The notes under the pieces were generated by a model. That model worked only from the letters and a program-made list of their open reading frames with translations. It did not search any database and had not been told where the DNA came from. Below are positions 32,974 to 41,739 of a stretch of DNA of 64,000 bases, piece by piece. Made by a program: the position numbers and the translations under genes. The stretch comes from Mycobacterium sp. PSTR-4-N (lineage in GTDB: Bacteria; Actinomycetota; Actinomycetes; Mycobacteriales; Mycobacteriaceae): assembly GCF_022348085.1 (NCBI RefSeq), contig NZ_JAKRFN010000013.1, forward strand, positions 1 through 64,000. The letters run 5' to 3'. Position 1 is the stretch's first letter; each line of letters begins with the position of its first letter.

Positions 32974-34410
32974 GTGGCAGAACAGACCGCCGACGACATC
33001 ATCAAGCTGATCAAGGACGAGAACGTCGAGTACGTCGACATCCGTTTCTGTGACCTGCCCGGTGTCGTCCAGCACTTCTCGATCCCGGCGTCGGCCTTCG
33101 ACGAGAGCGTGTTCGAGGACGGTCTCGCCTTCGACGGTTCGTCGGTGCGCGGGTTCCAGTCCATCCACGAGTCGGACATGATGCTGCTGCCCGATCCGGC
33201 CACCGCTCGTATCGATCCGTTCCGCGCCGCCAAGACGCTGAACCTCAATTTCTTCGTCCACGATCCGTTCACCCGTGAGGCCTACTCGCGCGATCCGCGC
33301 AACGTCGCCCGCAAGGCGGAGAACTACCTGGCCAGCACCGGCATCGCGGACACCTGCTACTTCGGCGCCGAAGCCGAGTTCTACATCTTCGACTCGGTCA
33401 CCTTCGACTCGAGGATCAACGGCACCTTCTACGAGGTGGATTCGGAATCCGGCTGGTGGAACACCGGTGAGCCGTTCGAAGCCGACGGCAGCGCCAACCG
33501 CGGCTACAAGGTCCGCCCCAAGGGCGGCTACTTCCCCGTCGCGCCTTACGACCACTACGTGGACCTGCGCGACGAGATGGCGACCAACCTGCAGAACGCG
33601 GGATTCGTCCTCGAGCGCGGCCACCACGAGGTCGGCACCGCCGGCCAGGCCGAGATCAACTACAAGTTCAACACGCTGCTGCACGCGGCCGACGACGTGC
33701 TGCTGTTCAAATACATCATCAAGAACACCGCCTGGGCCAACGGCAAGACCGTGACCTTCATGCCCAAGCCGCTGTTCGGTGACAACGGCTCCGGCATGCA
33801 CGCCCACCAGTCGCTGTGGAAGGACGGCAAGCCGCTGTTCCACGACGAGTCCGGGTACGCGGGCCTGTCGGACATGGCACGGCACTACATCGGCGGCATC
33901 CTGCACCACGCGCCGTCGCTGCTGGCGTTCACCAACCCGACGGTGAACTCCTACAAGCGTCTGGTCCCGGGCTACGAGGCGCCGATCAACCTGGTGTACA
34001 GCCAGCGCAACCGCTCGGCGTGCGTGCGTATCCCGATCACCGGGAACAACCCGAAGGCCAAGCGCCTCGAGTTCCGCTGCCCGGACAGCTCGGGCAACCC
34101 GTACCTGGCGTTCGCGGCGATGCTGATGGCCGGCATCGACGGCATCAAGAAGAAGATCGAGCCGCTGTCGCCGGTCGACAAGGACCTCTACGAGCTGCCG
34201 CCGGAGGAGGCCGCCAACATCCCGCAGGCGCCGACGTCGCTGGCGGCGGTGATCGACAAGCTCGAAGAGGACCACGAGTACCTCACCGAGGGTGGCGTGT
34301 TCACCGAGGATCTGATCGAGACCTGGATCTCCTACAAGCGGGAGAACGAGATCATGCCGATCCAGATCCGGCCTCACCCCTACGAGTTCTCGCTGTACTA
34401 CGACGTGTAA
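32974..34410 (+). CDS. glnA: glutamine synthetase type I
   Basis: 478 residues. Dodecameric GSI-beta enzyme making glutamine from glutamate, ammonia and ATP. Seen motifs: latch region FDGSSVRGF, AEAEFYIF (metal ligands), the GNN-like NGSGMHAHQSLW catalytic stretch, NPTVNSYKRLVPG and NRSACVRIP. Y406 in DLYELPPEE is the adenylylation site, and the adenylyltransferase glnE is about 9 kb away in this same window. GTG 32974 follows AGGAG. Counterpart of glnA1 (Rv2220), the essential and partly secreted glutamine synthetase. Confidence 0.97.
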   Translation: MAEQTADDIIKLIKDENVEYVDIRFCDLPGVVQHFSIPASAFDESVFEDGLAFDGSSVRGFQSIHESDMMLLPDPATARIDPFRAAKTLNLNFFVHDPFTREAYSRDPRNVARKAENYLASTGIADTCYFGAEAEFYIFDSVTFDSRINGTFYEVDSESGWWNTGEPFEADGSANRGYKVRPKGGYFPVAPYDHYVDLRDEMATNLQNAGFVLERGHHEVGTAGQAEINYKFNTLLHAADDVLLFKYIIKNTAWANGKTVTFMPKPLFGDNGSGMHAHQSLWKDGKPLFHDESGYAGLSDMARHYIGGILHHAPSLLAFTNPTVNSYKRLVPGYEAPINLVYSQRNRSACVRIPITGNNPKAKRLEFRCPDSSGNPYLAFAAMLMAGIDGIKKKIEPLSPVDKDLYELPPEEAANIPQAPTSLAAVIDKLEEDHEYLTEGGVFTEDLIETWISYKRENEIMPIQIRPHPYEFSLYYDV

Positions 34411-34432
34411 GTCGTTGTAAGGCAGAAGGATT

Positions 34433-34466
34433 CGCCCGCTCGGTCGCAGACCGAGCGGGCGTTTCT
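34433..34466 (+). terminator. intrinsic terminator after glnA1
   Basis: A 12 bp perfect stem, CGCCCGCTCGGT (34433-34444) with ACCGAGCGGGCG (34450-34461), has a five-base loop and is followed by TTTCT. It sits at the end of the opposing amidase gene and could serve both directions, although the reverse strand lacks a long T-run. Confidence 0.85.
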
Positions 34467-35314
34467 CATGACGGGCTCCACGAGGCCGGGTCGATCCTGC
34501 CGTCGTAGACGGGCAGCTCTATCGGCTGATCGGTCTCGGTGAACGGCGACCACGGTCGCGTCACGCCGGCCGTGCCGAACTTGCGCGTGCGCGCCACCTC
34601 CTCGAGGTCGATGGTCGTGGCCAGCACGGTCGGCTCGGCGCCCACCGCGGCGGCGAGGATCCGCCCCTGCGGGTCGACCAGCAGGCTGCGCCCCTGCCCC
34701 CGCGGGGTCGCGGCGTTCACACTCGCGACGAACACCTGGTTGACGATCGCGTTGGCCTGCACCAGCACCACCTCCTGCGCACGGTCCGCGGTCGGGGTGA
34801 GCACGACGTTGAGCAGCAGTTCGGCGCCCATCCAGGACAGCTGCCGCGACACCTCCGGAAACCATGCGTCGTAGCAGACGGTGAGCCCGACGACGGCGTC
34901 CTGGACCGGCACGGTGACGAAGCCCCGACCTGGCTCGGTGGTCTCGACGGGCCGCCACGGGAACGCTTTGCGGTACGCGGCGACGAGCTCGCCGGTCGGC
35001 GCGAAGACCACCATCGTGTTGTGGATGCGGCCGTCGTCGGACCGTTCCAGGATGCTGCCGGGAACCACCCACACACCGAGCTCGGCGGCGAGCTCGCCGA
35101 CAGCGCGGCACAGGGGCCCGTCGAGCGGTTCGGCGTGGCGTTGCGTGCTGGCCGGATCCCACGGGTCCCAGTCACCGAGCAGGTGCTGCTCCGGGAACAC
35201 GAACAGCGACGTGGCCGGATACTGGCGGGTCAGCAGGCGCAGCTCGCGGCCGAAGCCCTCAGGTGTGTGCGCGGCATCGTGCTGGACCAGGGCCAGGGAC
35301 AGTTCTCGGGACAT
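34466..35314 (-). CDS. carbon-nitrogen hydrolase (nitrilase superfamily)
   Basis: 282 residues. The Glu-Lys-Cys triad of the superfamily is complete: E42 in FPEQHLLGD, K116 in YRKAFPW and C147 in VCYDAWFPE. It probably hydrolyses an amide or an N-carbamoyl compound rather than a nitrile; the exact branch cannot be told. I used the ATG at 35314, which gives a GGTGAG ribosome site at workable distance; an ATG three codons upstream is possible. The neighbouring glnA1 suggests, but does not prove, a role in nitrogen supply. Convergent with glnA1 and sharing its terminator region; divergent from the epimerase gene (66 bp). Confidence 0.85.
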   Translation of the reverse strand: MSRELSLALVQHDAAHTPEGFGRELRLLTRQYPATSLFVFPEQHLLGDWDPWDPASTQRHAEPLDGPLCRAVGELAAELGVWVVPGSILERSDDGRIHNTMVVFAPTGELVAAYRKAFPWRPVETTEPGRGFVTVPVQDAVVGLTVCYDAWFPEVSRQLSWMGAELLLNVVLTPTADRAQEVVLVQANAIVNQVFVASVNAATPRGQGRSLLVDPQGRILAAAVGAEPTVLATTIDLEEVARTRKFGTAGVTRPWSPFTETDQPIELPVYDGRIDPASWSPS

Positions 35315-35380
35315 GGCATCCATTCTCACCGAACGCTTCCCGCCGGTTTCGCGCGCGGACAAAGCGGCAATCTGGCCGGC

Positions 35381-36364
35381 ATGGCATTGCGCGTCGGCGT
35401 CACGGGCCCCACCGGCGAGATCGGCAAGGCGGCCATCGCGGCTCTGGAGGACGATCCCGGCGTCGAGGCCATCGTCGGAATGGCCCGCCGCCCCTTCGAT
35501 CCGCAGGCGCAGCACTGGACGAAGACCACCTACCGGCAGGGCGACATCCTCGACCGGGACGCTGTCGACGCCCTCGTCGCCGATGTCGACGTCGTGGTCC
35601 ACCTGGCCTTCATCATCATGGGCACCCGCACCGAGAGCGCCCGCGTGAACCTGGCAGGCACCCGCAACGTGTTCGAGGCGACCGTCGCGGCCGCCCGTCC
35701 CCGCCGTCTCGTCTACACGTCCTCGGTGGCCGCCTACGGCTACCACGCCGACAACCCGGTACCGATCACCGAGGACGTGGCGCCCCGCGGCTCGGCCGAG
35801 CACTATTACTCCGAGCAGAAAGCGGCATGCGAAGCCGCGCTGACCGAGATCACGGCAGGCTCAGGTCTCGAGGTCTTCGTGCTGCGGCCGTGCATCGTCG
35901 CCGGGCCGAACGCGCCCGCGCTCGCCGACGCCATGCCGTGGAACCACCTCCCCGGGCCGATCCGGCGCATCTCCGGGGTGCTGCCCGTGCTGCGACCGTT
36001 TCCCGACCCCGGCACCCCGCTGCAGCTGGTGCACCACGACGACGTGGCAGCGGCCATCGCGCTGGCCGCCACGACGCAGACCGCCCCGCCCGGCGCCTAC
36101 AACATCGCCGGCGACGGTGTGGTGTCGATGTCGCAGGTCGGCGACGCCCTGGGTGCGTTCCCGATCAAGGTGCCCCGGGCCGCGGCGGTCGTCACCTCGG
36201 AGGTCCTGTCGGTGTTGCCCTTCGTGCCGTCGGCCCTGGAGTGGCTGCACGCGGGGCGTACGTCGGTGGTGATGGACACCGAGAAGGCGAAGGTCGAGCT
36301 CGGCTGGCGCCCCCGGTACACCTCGGAGGAGACGCTCGCCGCACTCGCCAGCACGCTGGATTGA
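35381..36364 (+). CDS. NAD-dependent epimerase/dehydratase (extended SDR)
   Basis: 327 residues. GPTGEIGKAA near residue 9 is the Rossmann glycine motif. D-VVVHLAF, YTSSVAAYGY and the catalytic YYSEQK (Y-x3-K) are all as in nucleotide-sugar epimerases and related extended SDRs, followed by LRPCIVAGPN and the QLVHHDDVAAAI segment. The C-terminal region (LGWRPRYTSEETLAAL) is also typical. Substrate unknown. It may be co-transcribed with the MFS gene 56 bp downstream. Confidence 0.85.
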   Translation: MALRVGVTGPTGEIGKAAIAALEDDPGVEAIVGMARRPFDPQAQHWTKTTYRQGDILDRDAVDALVADVDVVVHLAFIIMGTRTESARVNLAGTRNVFEATVAAARPRRLVYTSSVAAYGYHADNPVPITEDVAPRGSAEHYYSEQKAACEAALTEITAGSGLEVFVLRPCIVAGPNAPALADAMPWNHLPGPIRRISGVLPVLRPFPDPGTPLQLVHHDDVAAAIALAATTQTAPPGAYNIAGDGVVSMSQVGDALGAFPIKVPRAAAVVTSEVLSVLPFVPSALEWLHAGRTSVVMDTEKAKVELGWRPRYTSEETLAALASTLD

Positions 36365-36420
36365 GCAGGCTCACAGCCGAAACCGGTGTCGATCCGTGCT
36401 CCGTGGGGTAAGCCCCCGCG

Positions 36421-38613
36421 GTGACTGCCGCAGCCGAGAAGGTGAATCCCCCCGAGCAGATGGACCTTCGTTCGCGCAACCTGGTGTTCACCGCGGTGGT
36501 CCTCGGCATGTTGCTGGCCGCGCTCGACCAGACGATCGTCGCGACTGCTCTGCCGACCGTCGTCGCCGATCTCGGCGGTGCCGGCCATCAGGCCTGGGTG
36601 GTGACCAGTTATCTGCTGGCGTCGACGATCGTCACCGCGGTCGTCGGCAAGCTCGGCGACATCTTCGGACGCAAGAAGGTGTTCCAGGTCGCGGTGCTGC
36701 TGTTCCTGATCGGCTCGGTGCTGTGCGGGCTGGCGCAGTCGATGGGCATGCTCGTCGCCTCGCGGGCGCTGCAGGGTCTCGGCGGCGGTGCGATCACGGT
36801 GACCGCGGTCGCCGTCATCGGCGAGGTCATCCCCCTGCGCGAACGCGGCCGCTACCAGGGTGCGCTGGGCGCGGTGTTCGGCGTCACGACGGTCATCGGC
36901 CCGCTGCTGGGCGGGCTGTTCACCGACCACCTCACCTGGCGCTGGGCCTTCTGGATCAACGTGCCGGTGGCGGTCGTGGTCCTCGGTATCGCGGCGGTGG
37001 CCATCCCTGAGCTCGCCCGCACCGCGCGGCCGGTGCTCGACTACGCCGGCATCGTGCTGGTCGGTCTCGGCGCGGCCGGATTGACGCTGGCGACCAGCTG
37101 GGGCGGCACCACCTACGCCTGGGGGTCGGTGACGATCATCGGCCTGTTCGTGGTGTCGGTGGCGGTGCTGGTCGCGTTCGTGTTCGTCGAACGCCGCGCC
37201 AAGGAACCGGTGCTGCCGATCCGGCTGTTCGGGAATCCGGTGTTCACGGTGTGCTGCGTGCTGTCGTTCGTCGTCGGGTTCGCGATGCTGGGCGCGTTGA
37301 CGTTCCTGCCGACGTTCATGCAGTTCGTCGACGGCGTGTCCGCGACGGAGTCGGGATTGCGCACGCTGCCGATGGTTCTGGGCCTGCTGACGACCTCGCT
37401 GACCAGCGGTGTGATCGTCGGCCGGACGGGCCGCTACAAGATCTTCCCGATCGCGGGCACGGCGATCATGGCGCTGGGCTTCGTGCTGCTGTCGCGCATG
37501 GACGCCGACACCTCGACGCTCCTGGAGTCGGTGTATCTGCTGGTGCTCGGCGCAGGTATCGGGCTGAGCATGCAGGTTCTGGTGCTGGTCGTGCAGAACA
37601 CGGTCGATTTCACCGACCTGGGCGTCGCGACGTCCGGGGTCACGTTCTTCCGCACCATCGGCAGCTCGTTCGGTGCGGCGATCTTCGGATCGTTGTTCGC
37701 CAACTTCCTCGACGACCGGTTGCCCGCGGCGATGGCGAGCAGCGGAGCTCCCGCGGAGGCGGCGACCTCCCCGCAGGCGTTGCACCGACTGCCCGCGGAG
37801 GTGGCCGGACCCATCATCGATGCGTACGCGGATTCGCTGAGCCGCGTCTTCCTGTTCGCGGCGCCGTTCGCTGTGGTGGGCCTGGTGCTGGCGCTGTTCC
37901 TCAAGCAGGTCCCGCTGCGCGACGCCGCGGCGGCCGGGAGCACCGATCTGGGCGAGGGGTTCGGCATGCCGACGACCGCGACGCCCGAGAAGCTGCTCGA
38001 GGTCGCGGTCGGCCGGTTGCTGCAGCGCAGTCACGGGGTGGACCTCGACGCGGTCGCCCGCGCGGCGCGCAGCCGCATGGATGTGCCCCGGCTCTGGGCG
38101 ACGATGCAGGTGTACCGGTATGCCGCCGCCACGGGGGCGGCATATCTCACCGACATCGCCGAGGAGCGCCGCGTGCCGCCGCAGATCCTCGAGCCCACGT
38201 TCAACCGCCTGGTCGCCGAGGGTTTCGCCACTCGGGTCGGGGACGCGTACTCGCTGACGGCGGCGGGCGCGGCCGAGGTGAACAGTGCGCGCGACGTGAT
38301 CGCGTCGTGGATCACCGACATGCTGGCCCAGTCACCCGAGTTCGACGGCCGCCCCGACCGGTTGCAGGTGCAGGGCGCGCTGGATCGACTCGCCCGCAGC
38401 GTGTTGCTCGAGCGGCAGTCCCCGCGGGCGGAGACACGTCCGGTGAAGTTGGGGGCACCGCCGCGGCCCCCGCTGTCCGACGTGCAGACCACGCGGATGC
38501 GCGCTCTGTCCGCCCCGCCGGTGGCCGAGCCACCCACCCGCCCGTTCCGTTCGCACGCATCGATGACGAGACGTCCCCCCGACCGCCATCCGGACCGCGG
38601 TCCGCTCCGCTAG
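36421..38613 (+). CDS. 14-helix MFS drug-efflux-type transporter with winged-helix-like C-terminal domain
   Basis: 730 residues, long for the family. Residues 20-495 form a DHA2-type (EmrB/QacA-like) major facilitator: LDQTIVATALPTV in helix 1 (motif D1), GKLGDIFGRKKVF (motif A) and GPLLGGLF (motif C). The final 235 residues are soluble. About 521-640 look like a helical bundle with a winged-helix-type pattern (PPQILEPTFNRLVAEGFATRVGDAYSLTAAGAAEVN), close to MarR-like domains, followed by a Pro/Arg-rich tail. Similar large pumps with tails exist in mycobacteria (Rv1877 type, by recall). Substrate unknown. GTG 36421 has no obvious ribosome site. Stop overlaps the DoxX promoter. Confidence 0.85.
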   Translation: MTAAAEKVNPPEQMDLRSRNLVFTAVVLGMLLAALDQTIVATALPTVVADLGGAGHQAWVVTSYLLASTIVTAVVGKLGDIFGRKKVFQVAVLLFLIGSVLCGLAQSMGMLVASRALQGLGGGAITVTAVAVIGEVIPLRERGRYQGALGAVFGVTTVIGPLLGGLFTDHLTWRWAFWINVPVAVVVLGIAAVAIPELARTARPVLDYAGIVLVGLGAAGLTLATSWGGTTYAWGSVTIIGLFVVSVAVLVAFVFVERRAKEPVLPIRLFGNPVFTVCCVLSFVVGFAMLGALTFLPTFMQFVDGVSATESGLRTLPMVLGLLTTSLTSGVIVGRTGRYKIFPIAGTAIMALGFVLLSRMDADTSTLLESVYLLVLGAGIGLSMQVLVLVVQNTVDFTDLGVATSGVTFFRTIGSSFGAAIFGSLFANFLDDRLPAAMASSGAPAEAATSPQALHRLPAEVAGPIIDAYADSLSRVFLFAAPFAVVGLVLALFLKQVPLRDAAAAGSTDLGEGFGMPTTATPEKLLEVAVGRLLQRSHGVDLDAVARAARSRMDVPRLWATMQVYRYAAATGAAYLTDIAEERRVPPQILEPTFNRLVAEGFATRVGDAYSLTAAGAAEVNSARDVIASWITDMLAQSPEFDGRPDRLQVQGALDRLARSVLLERQSPRAETRPVKLGAPPRPPLSDVQTTRMRALSAPPVAEPPTRPFRSHASMTRRPPDRHPDRGPLR

Positions 38614-38616
38614 TCT
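38611..38616 (+). promoter_or_regulatory. -10 hexamer TAGTCT for DoxX gene
   Basis: TAGTCT contains the TAG stop of the MFS gene and ends 6 nt before the ATG at 38623. Confidence 0.45.
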
Positions 38617-38622
38617 GCGGGT

Positions 38623-39072
38623 ATGACGCAACGCCTCGACGCCCGACTGTCCGCGTACTCCTCCCCCGTCCTGAGTCTCTTCCGCATCGTGACCGGTGTG
38701 GTGCTGCTCCTTCACGGCACCATGAAGGTGTTCGGCTGGCCGCTGGGCACGGCGGTGCCCGCGGGCACCTGGCCGTTCTGGTTCGCCGGAATCCTCGAGA
38801 TCGTCCTCGGCGCCCTGATCACCGTCGGCTTCGTCACCCGCATCGCCGCGTTCATCGCCTCCGGCGAGATGGCGGTGGCCTACTTCTGGCAGCACTGGGC
38901 GGTGTTCAGCGGTGAGCCGGCGAGCTTCTGGCCGTTCGATCCCCAGACGGGTGGCAACGGCGGCGAGCTGGCGGTGGTGCTGTGCTTCGGGTTCTTGCTG
39001 TTGGCAACGACCGGCGGGGGGGCCTGGGCGGTCGACGGGCGACGGCGGGGCTCACTGGCCGCGCGGCGCTGA
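38623..39072 (+). CDS. DoxX-family membrane protein
   Basis: 149 residues, four membrane helices, with the DoxX features RIVTGVVLLLHGTMKVFGW in the first helix, FAGILEIVLGALITVGFVTR in the second and MAVAYFWQHW in the third. The conserved loop FWPFDPQTGGNGGELAVV precedes the last helix. DoxX proteins are associated with thiol and oxidative-stress complexes in mycobacteria (with SodA and SseA), but no such partner gene is nearby. Basic C-terminus. Confidence 0.88.
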   Translation: MTQRLDARLSAYSSPVLSLFRIVTGVVLLLHGTMKVFGWPLGTAVPAGTWPFWFAGILEIVLGALITVGFVTRIAAFIASGEMAVAYFWQHWAVFSGEPASFWPFDPQTGGNGGELAVVLCFGFLLLATTGGGAWAVDGRRRGSLAARR

Positions 39073-39105
39073 CGTCGCGTTTGCTCCCGGTACCGCCCGC
39101 GCCAG

Positions 39106-39124
39106 CGAACGCCAGTGGCGTTCG
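39106..39124 (+). terminator. hairpin after the DoxX gene (possible terminator)
   Basis: CGAACGCC (39106-39113) pairs with GGCGTTCG (39117-39124) around a three-base loop, 34 bp after the stop codon. Only GGGTTTG follows, so the U-tract is poor. May be a terminator or a mRNA-stabilising hairpin. Confidence 0.4.
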
Positions 39125-39234
39125 GGTTTGCAGACACGAGGAAAAGATTCGCTGAACGCCACGCTTTTTGGTTGCTGAGGTCCCTAGGATGACCCGATAT
39201 TGACCACGTTGGCAATTGTCGGGGGGAATTCACT

Positions 39235-41739
39235 GTGGGGTCTTCGAAGCACATCGGCAGAATCGGCGCACTGGCGTTCGCGCTCGGTGTCGGCATCGGT
39301 ATCGGCGCGACTCCGGGCGTCGCGTGGGCGGACGACTCGAGCGACAGCACGCCGTCGGTGAGCTCGAACGCGGACACGACGACGGCATCCGACACCGGTG
39401 GCAGGACGCCGGACAAGCCGACCCGGAACAACCGCAAGGCCCAGCGGGCCGTCAGAACCGACGCCGATGCCTCCACCGACGACGCGAAGCCGTCGCGGAA
39501 GCGCAAGCAGCGCGCGATCCGTGACGACGCAGGCGCGGAGACCTCGACGGTGCAGCGCACACGCGTGCGCACACCCGAACCGGACGACGATTCCCCGTCG
39601 GGAGCCACCACGGTCGCGCCGGCCCCGCAGAAGCTCGTCGCCTCCGTCGCGGAGGTCCCCATGGTGACCGCCGATGTCGTCGCCCCCACGCAGCAGCCCG
39701 ACACCGAGGAGCGAGCCTCCGCCACCACCCGCGTCCGACTCGTCGAACTGCTGACGTCGGGGCTCACCCCGAAGGACGCCCCGGTGGCGCCGGTCGCGTC
39801 GCCGGCGATGTGGGTGCTGGCGGCAGCTGCGCGTCGTCAACTGGGGCAGGCCGACGCGCCGGTCGTCAATCCGCCGGACGAGACCGGTGTGGTCACCGGA
39901 GAGGTCGTCGTCGCCGACGCCGACTCGGCAGTGGCCAGCGGCCCGGGCAAGGGCACGGTCGTCGTCTCGGTCGACGGCGACACGGTGTCGTTCGAGTACA
40001 CCCCCACCAAGGCGGCCCGGCACGCCGCGGCCGCCGTGGGCGCCGACCCCGCACTGCAGACCGACAGCTTCGTGCTCACGGTCGTCGACGGCGCCGGCGA
40101 CATCACCACCGTGCCGATCACCGTGGCGGTGGCGCCGGCGAATGCCGCCCCGGTCGTCAGAGTGTCGAGGCCGCGCATGTCGCCGTTCGGTGACGGCGAG
40201 GTCCGCGTATCGGTGCGCGTGCGGGACTTCGACGGGGACGCCTACACGTACTCACTGTCTCCGACGGCCAAGGGCGGCACCGTCACGATCGACGAGGTCG
40301 GTCACATCTCGTACATGCCGACCGCCGCGGCACGGCATGCCGCTGCGGCTGCCGACGCCACCGAGGCGGACAAGACCGACACGTTCGATGTGACCGTCAC
40401 CGACGGCTACGGTGGCGTCACCACCGTGAGTCTGACCGTGCCGATCAGACCCGACAACATCGATCCCGACGTCACGGTGCGCACCAGGACATCGCCATTC
40501 AGCTCCACGGTGACCGGCGTCGTCATCGTGAGAGACCCCAACGGTGACCCGGTGACCTACGAGGTCGGCGACACCAACAAGGGCGGCACCGTGGTGATCG
40601 ACGAGCGGGGCCGGTTCACCTACACACCGACCGCGCAGGCCCGCCACGCCGCATCCGCCGACAACGCCTCGCAGCTGGACAAGCAGGACAGCTTCGTCAT
40701 CACCGTCACCGACGATCACGGCGGTATCACCAGAACCCTTGTCACCGTTGCGGTCAAACCCGCCAACGTGGCACCCACCTCGGCATCGGTGGAGAATGTG
40801 TTCACCAATCCGAACACCGGCGTGGTGACCGGTGCGATCACCGCCGTCGACGCCGACGGAGACTCGTTCACCTACCGATCCGCGTCCACGACGCGCAAGG
40901 GCACGGTGACGCTGGCCGAGGACGGCACCTTCGTCTACACCCCCTCGGACGCCGCGAGGGCGCGAGCGAGCCGGCCGTTCGCCCCGAGGGGCGCCAAGAA
41001 CGACAGTTTCCGAGTGATCATCGACGACGGCCACGGCGGCACCACTGCGCTGACGGTACGGGTCGGGATCGCCCCGCTCGGCGGCGAGAACCACGCTCCC
41101 GTCGACGGTTCGTTCACCGCCGGCACCCCGAACGTGTTCACCGGCAAGGTGACCGGTTCGGTGACCGCCACCGATCCGGACCAGGATCCGTTGTCCTACA
41201 GCGGAACCGAGCTCACCCCCAAGGGCAGCGTTGTCGTCAACGCCGACGGCACGTTCACCTACACCCCGAGCGCTGCGGCACGTCACCAGGCCGGCGCGGA
41301 CGACGCCACCGAACAGGACAAGGTGGACACGTTCGTCGTCACCGCAGCCGACGGTTTCGGTGGCACGCTGGCGGTCCCGGTCATGGTGTCGATCAAGCCG
41401 TCGGCGAATCGCGCGCCGTCGCAGCTGTCCTACACCGCCACTACCGACGAGGCCACCGGTCTGGTCAGCGGGCAGGTGACCGCCAAGGACGCCGACGGCG
41501 ATCTGCTCATCTACCGGGGCACCACCGTGACCGAGAAGGGCAGCGTCGTCGTCACCGCTGCCGGCGGATTCACCTACGTGCCCACCGACGCCGCCCGCGC
41601 GGCGGCCGGTGCACCGAAGGCGCCACTGTCGGACAAGCGTGATGCGTTCGTGGTCACCGTCGACGACGGCCACGGCGGCACGTCGGACATCACGGTGCGG
41701 GTGACGATCGTGCCGACCACGGTGACGTCAGTCCTCTAG
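39235..41739 (+). CDS. large exported protein with six Ig-like/VCBS-type tandem repeats
   Basis: 834 residues. A signal peptide with cleavage after VAWA (about residue 32) is followed by a disordered charged region (33-200) rich in Asp/Thr/Arg. Six repeats of about 103 residues occupy 205-302, 303-405, 406-511, 512-614, 618-722 and 724-827. Each contains a T/SGxV...D-x-DGD segment, then KGTV/KGxVVV..DGxFxYTPTxxARHAA and ends V(T/V)DxxGG. Asp/Gly-rich loops suggest Ca binding as in cadherin-like and VCBS domains. No sorting signal or C-terminal helix is visible, so how it remains at the surface is unclear. GTG 39235. The 162 bp upstream hold the DoxX hairpin and perhaps a TAGGAT hexamer at 39185-39190. 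Ends with a 12 bp overlap with the next gene. Confidence 0.82.
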   Translation: MGSSKHIGRIGALAFALGVGIGIGATPGVAWADDSSDSTPSVSSNADTTTASDTGGRTPDKPTRNNRKAQRAVRTDADASTDDAKPSRKRKQRAIRDDAGAETSTVQRTRVRTPEPDDDSPSGATTVAPAPQKLVASVAEVPMVTADVVAPTQQPDTEERASATTRVRLVELLTSGLTPKDAPVAPVASPAMWVLAAAARRQLGQADAPVVNPPDETGVVTGEVVVADADSAVASGPGKGTVVVSVDGDTVSFEYTPTKAARHAAAAVGADPALQTDSFVLTVVDGAGDITTVPITVAVAPANAAPVVRVSRPRMSPFGDGEVRVSVRVRDFDGDAYTYSLSPTAKGGTVTIDEVGHISYMPTAAARHAAAAADATEADKTDTFDVTVTDGYGGVTTVSLTVPIRPDNIDPDVTVRTRTSPFSSTVTGVVIVRDPNGDPVTYEVGDTNKGGTVVIDERGRFTYTPTAQARHAASADNASQLDKQDSFVITVTDDHGGITRTLVTVAVKPANVAPTSASVENVFTNPNTGVVTGAITAVDADGDSFTYRSASTTRKGTVTLAEDGTFVYTPSDAARARASRPFAPRGAKNDSFRVIIDDGHGGTTALTVRVGIAPLGGENHAPVDGSFTAGTPNVFTGKVTGSVTATDPDQDPLSYSGTELTPKGSVVVNADGTFTYTPSAAARHQAGADDATEQDKVDTFVVTAADGFGGTLAVPVMVSIKPSANRAPSQLSYTATTDEATGLVSGQVTAKDADGDLLIYRGTTVTEKGSVVVTAAGGFTYVPTDAARAAAGAPKAPLSDKRDAFVVTVDDGHGGTSDITVRVTIVPTTVTSVL
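39847..41715 (+). repeat. six tandem ~310 bp coding repeats (Ig/VCBS-type)
   Basis: Units begin near 39847, 40141, 40450, 40768, 41086 and 41404. They are similar at protein level but diverged at DNA level, so recent duplication is unlikely. Confidence 0.75.

Noticed and set aside
32827..34377. Long minus-strand open frame opposite glnA1
   Set aside because: It is antisense to a strongly conserved glutamine synthetase gene and reads as low-complexity Val/Asp/Gly/Arg. High GC3 codon bias makes such shadows common.
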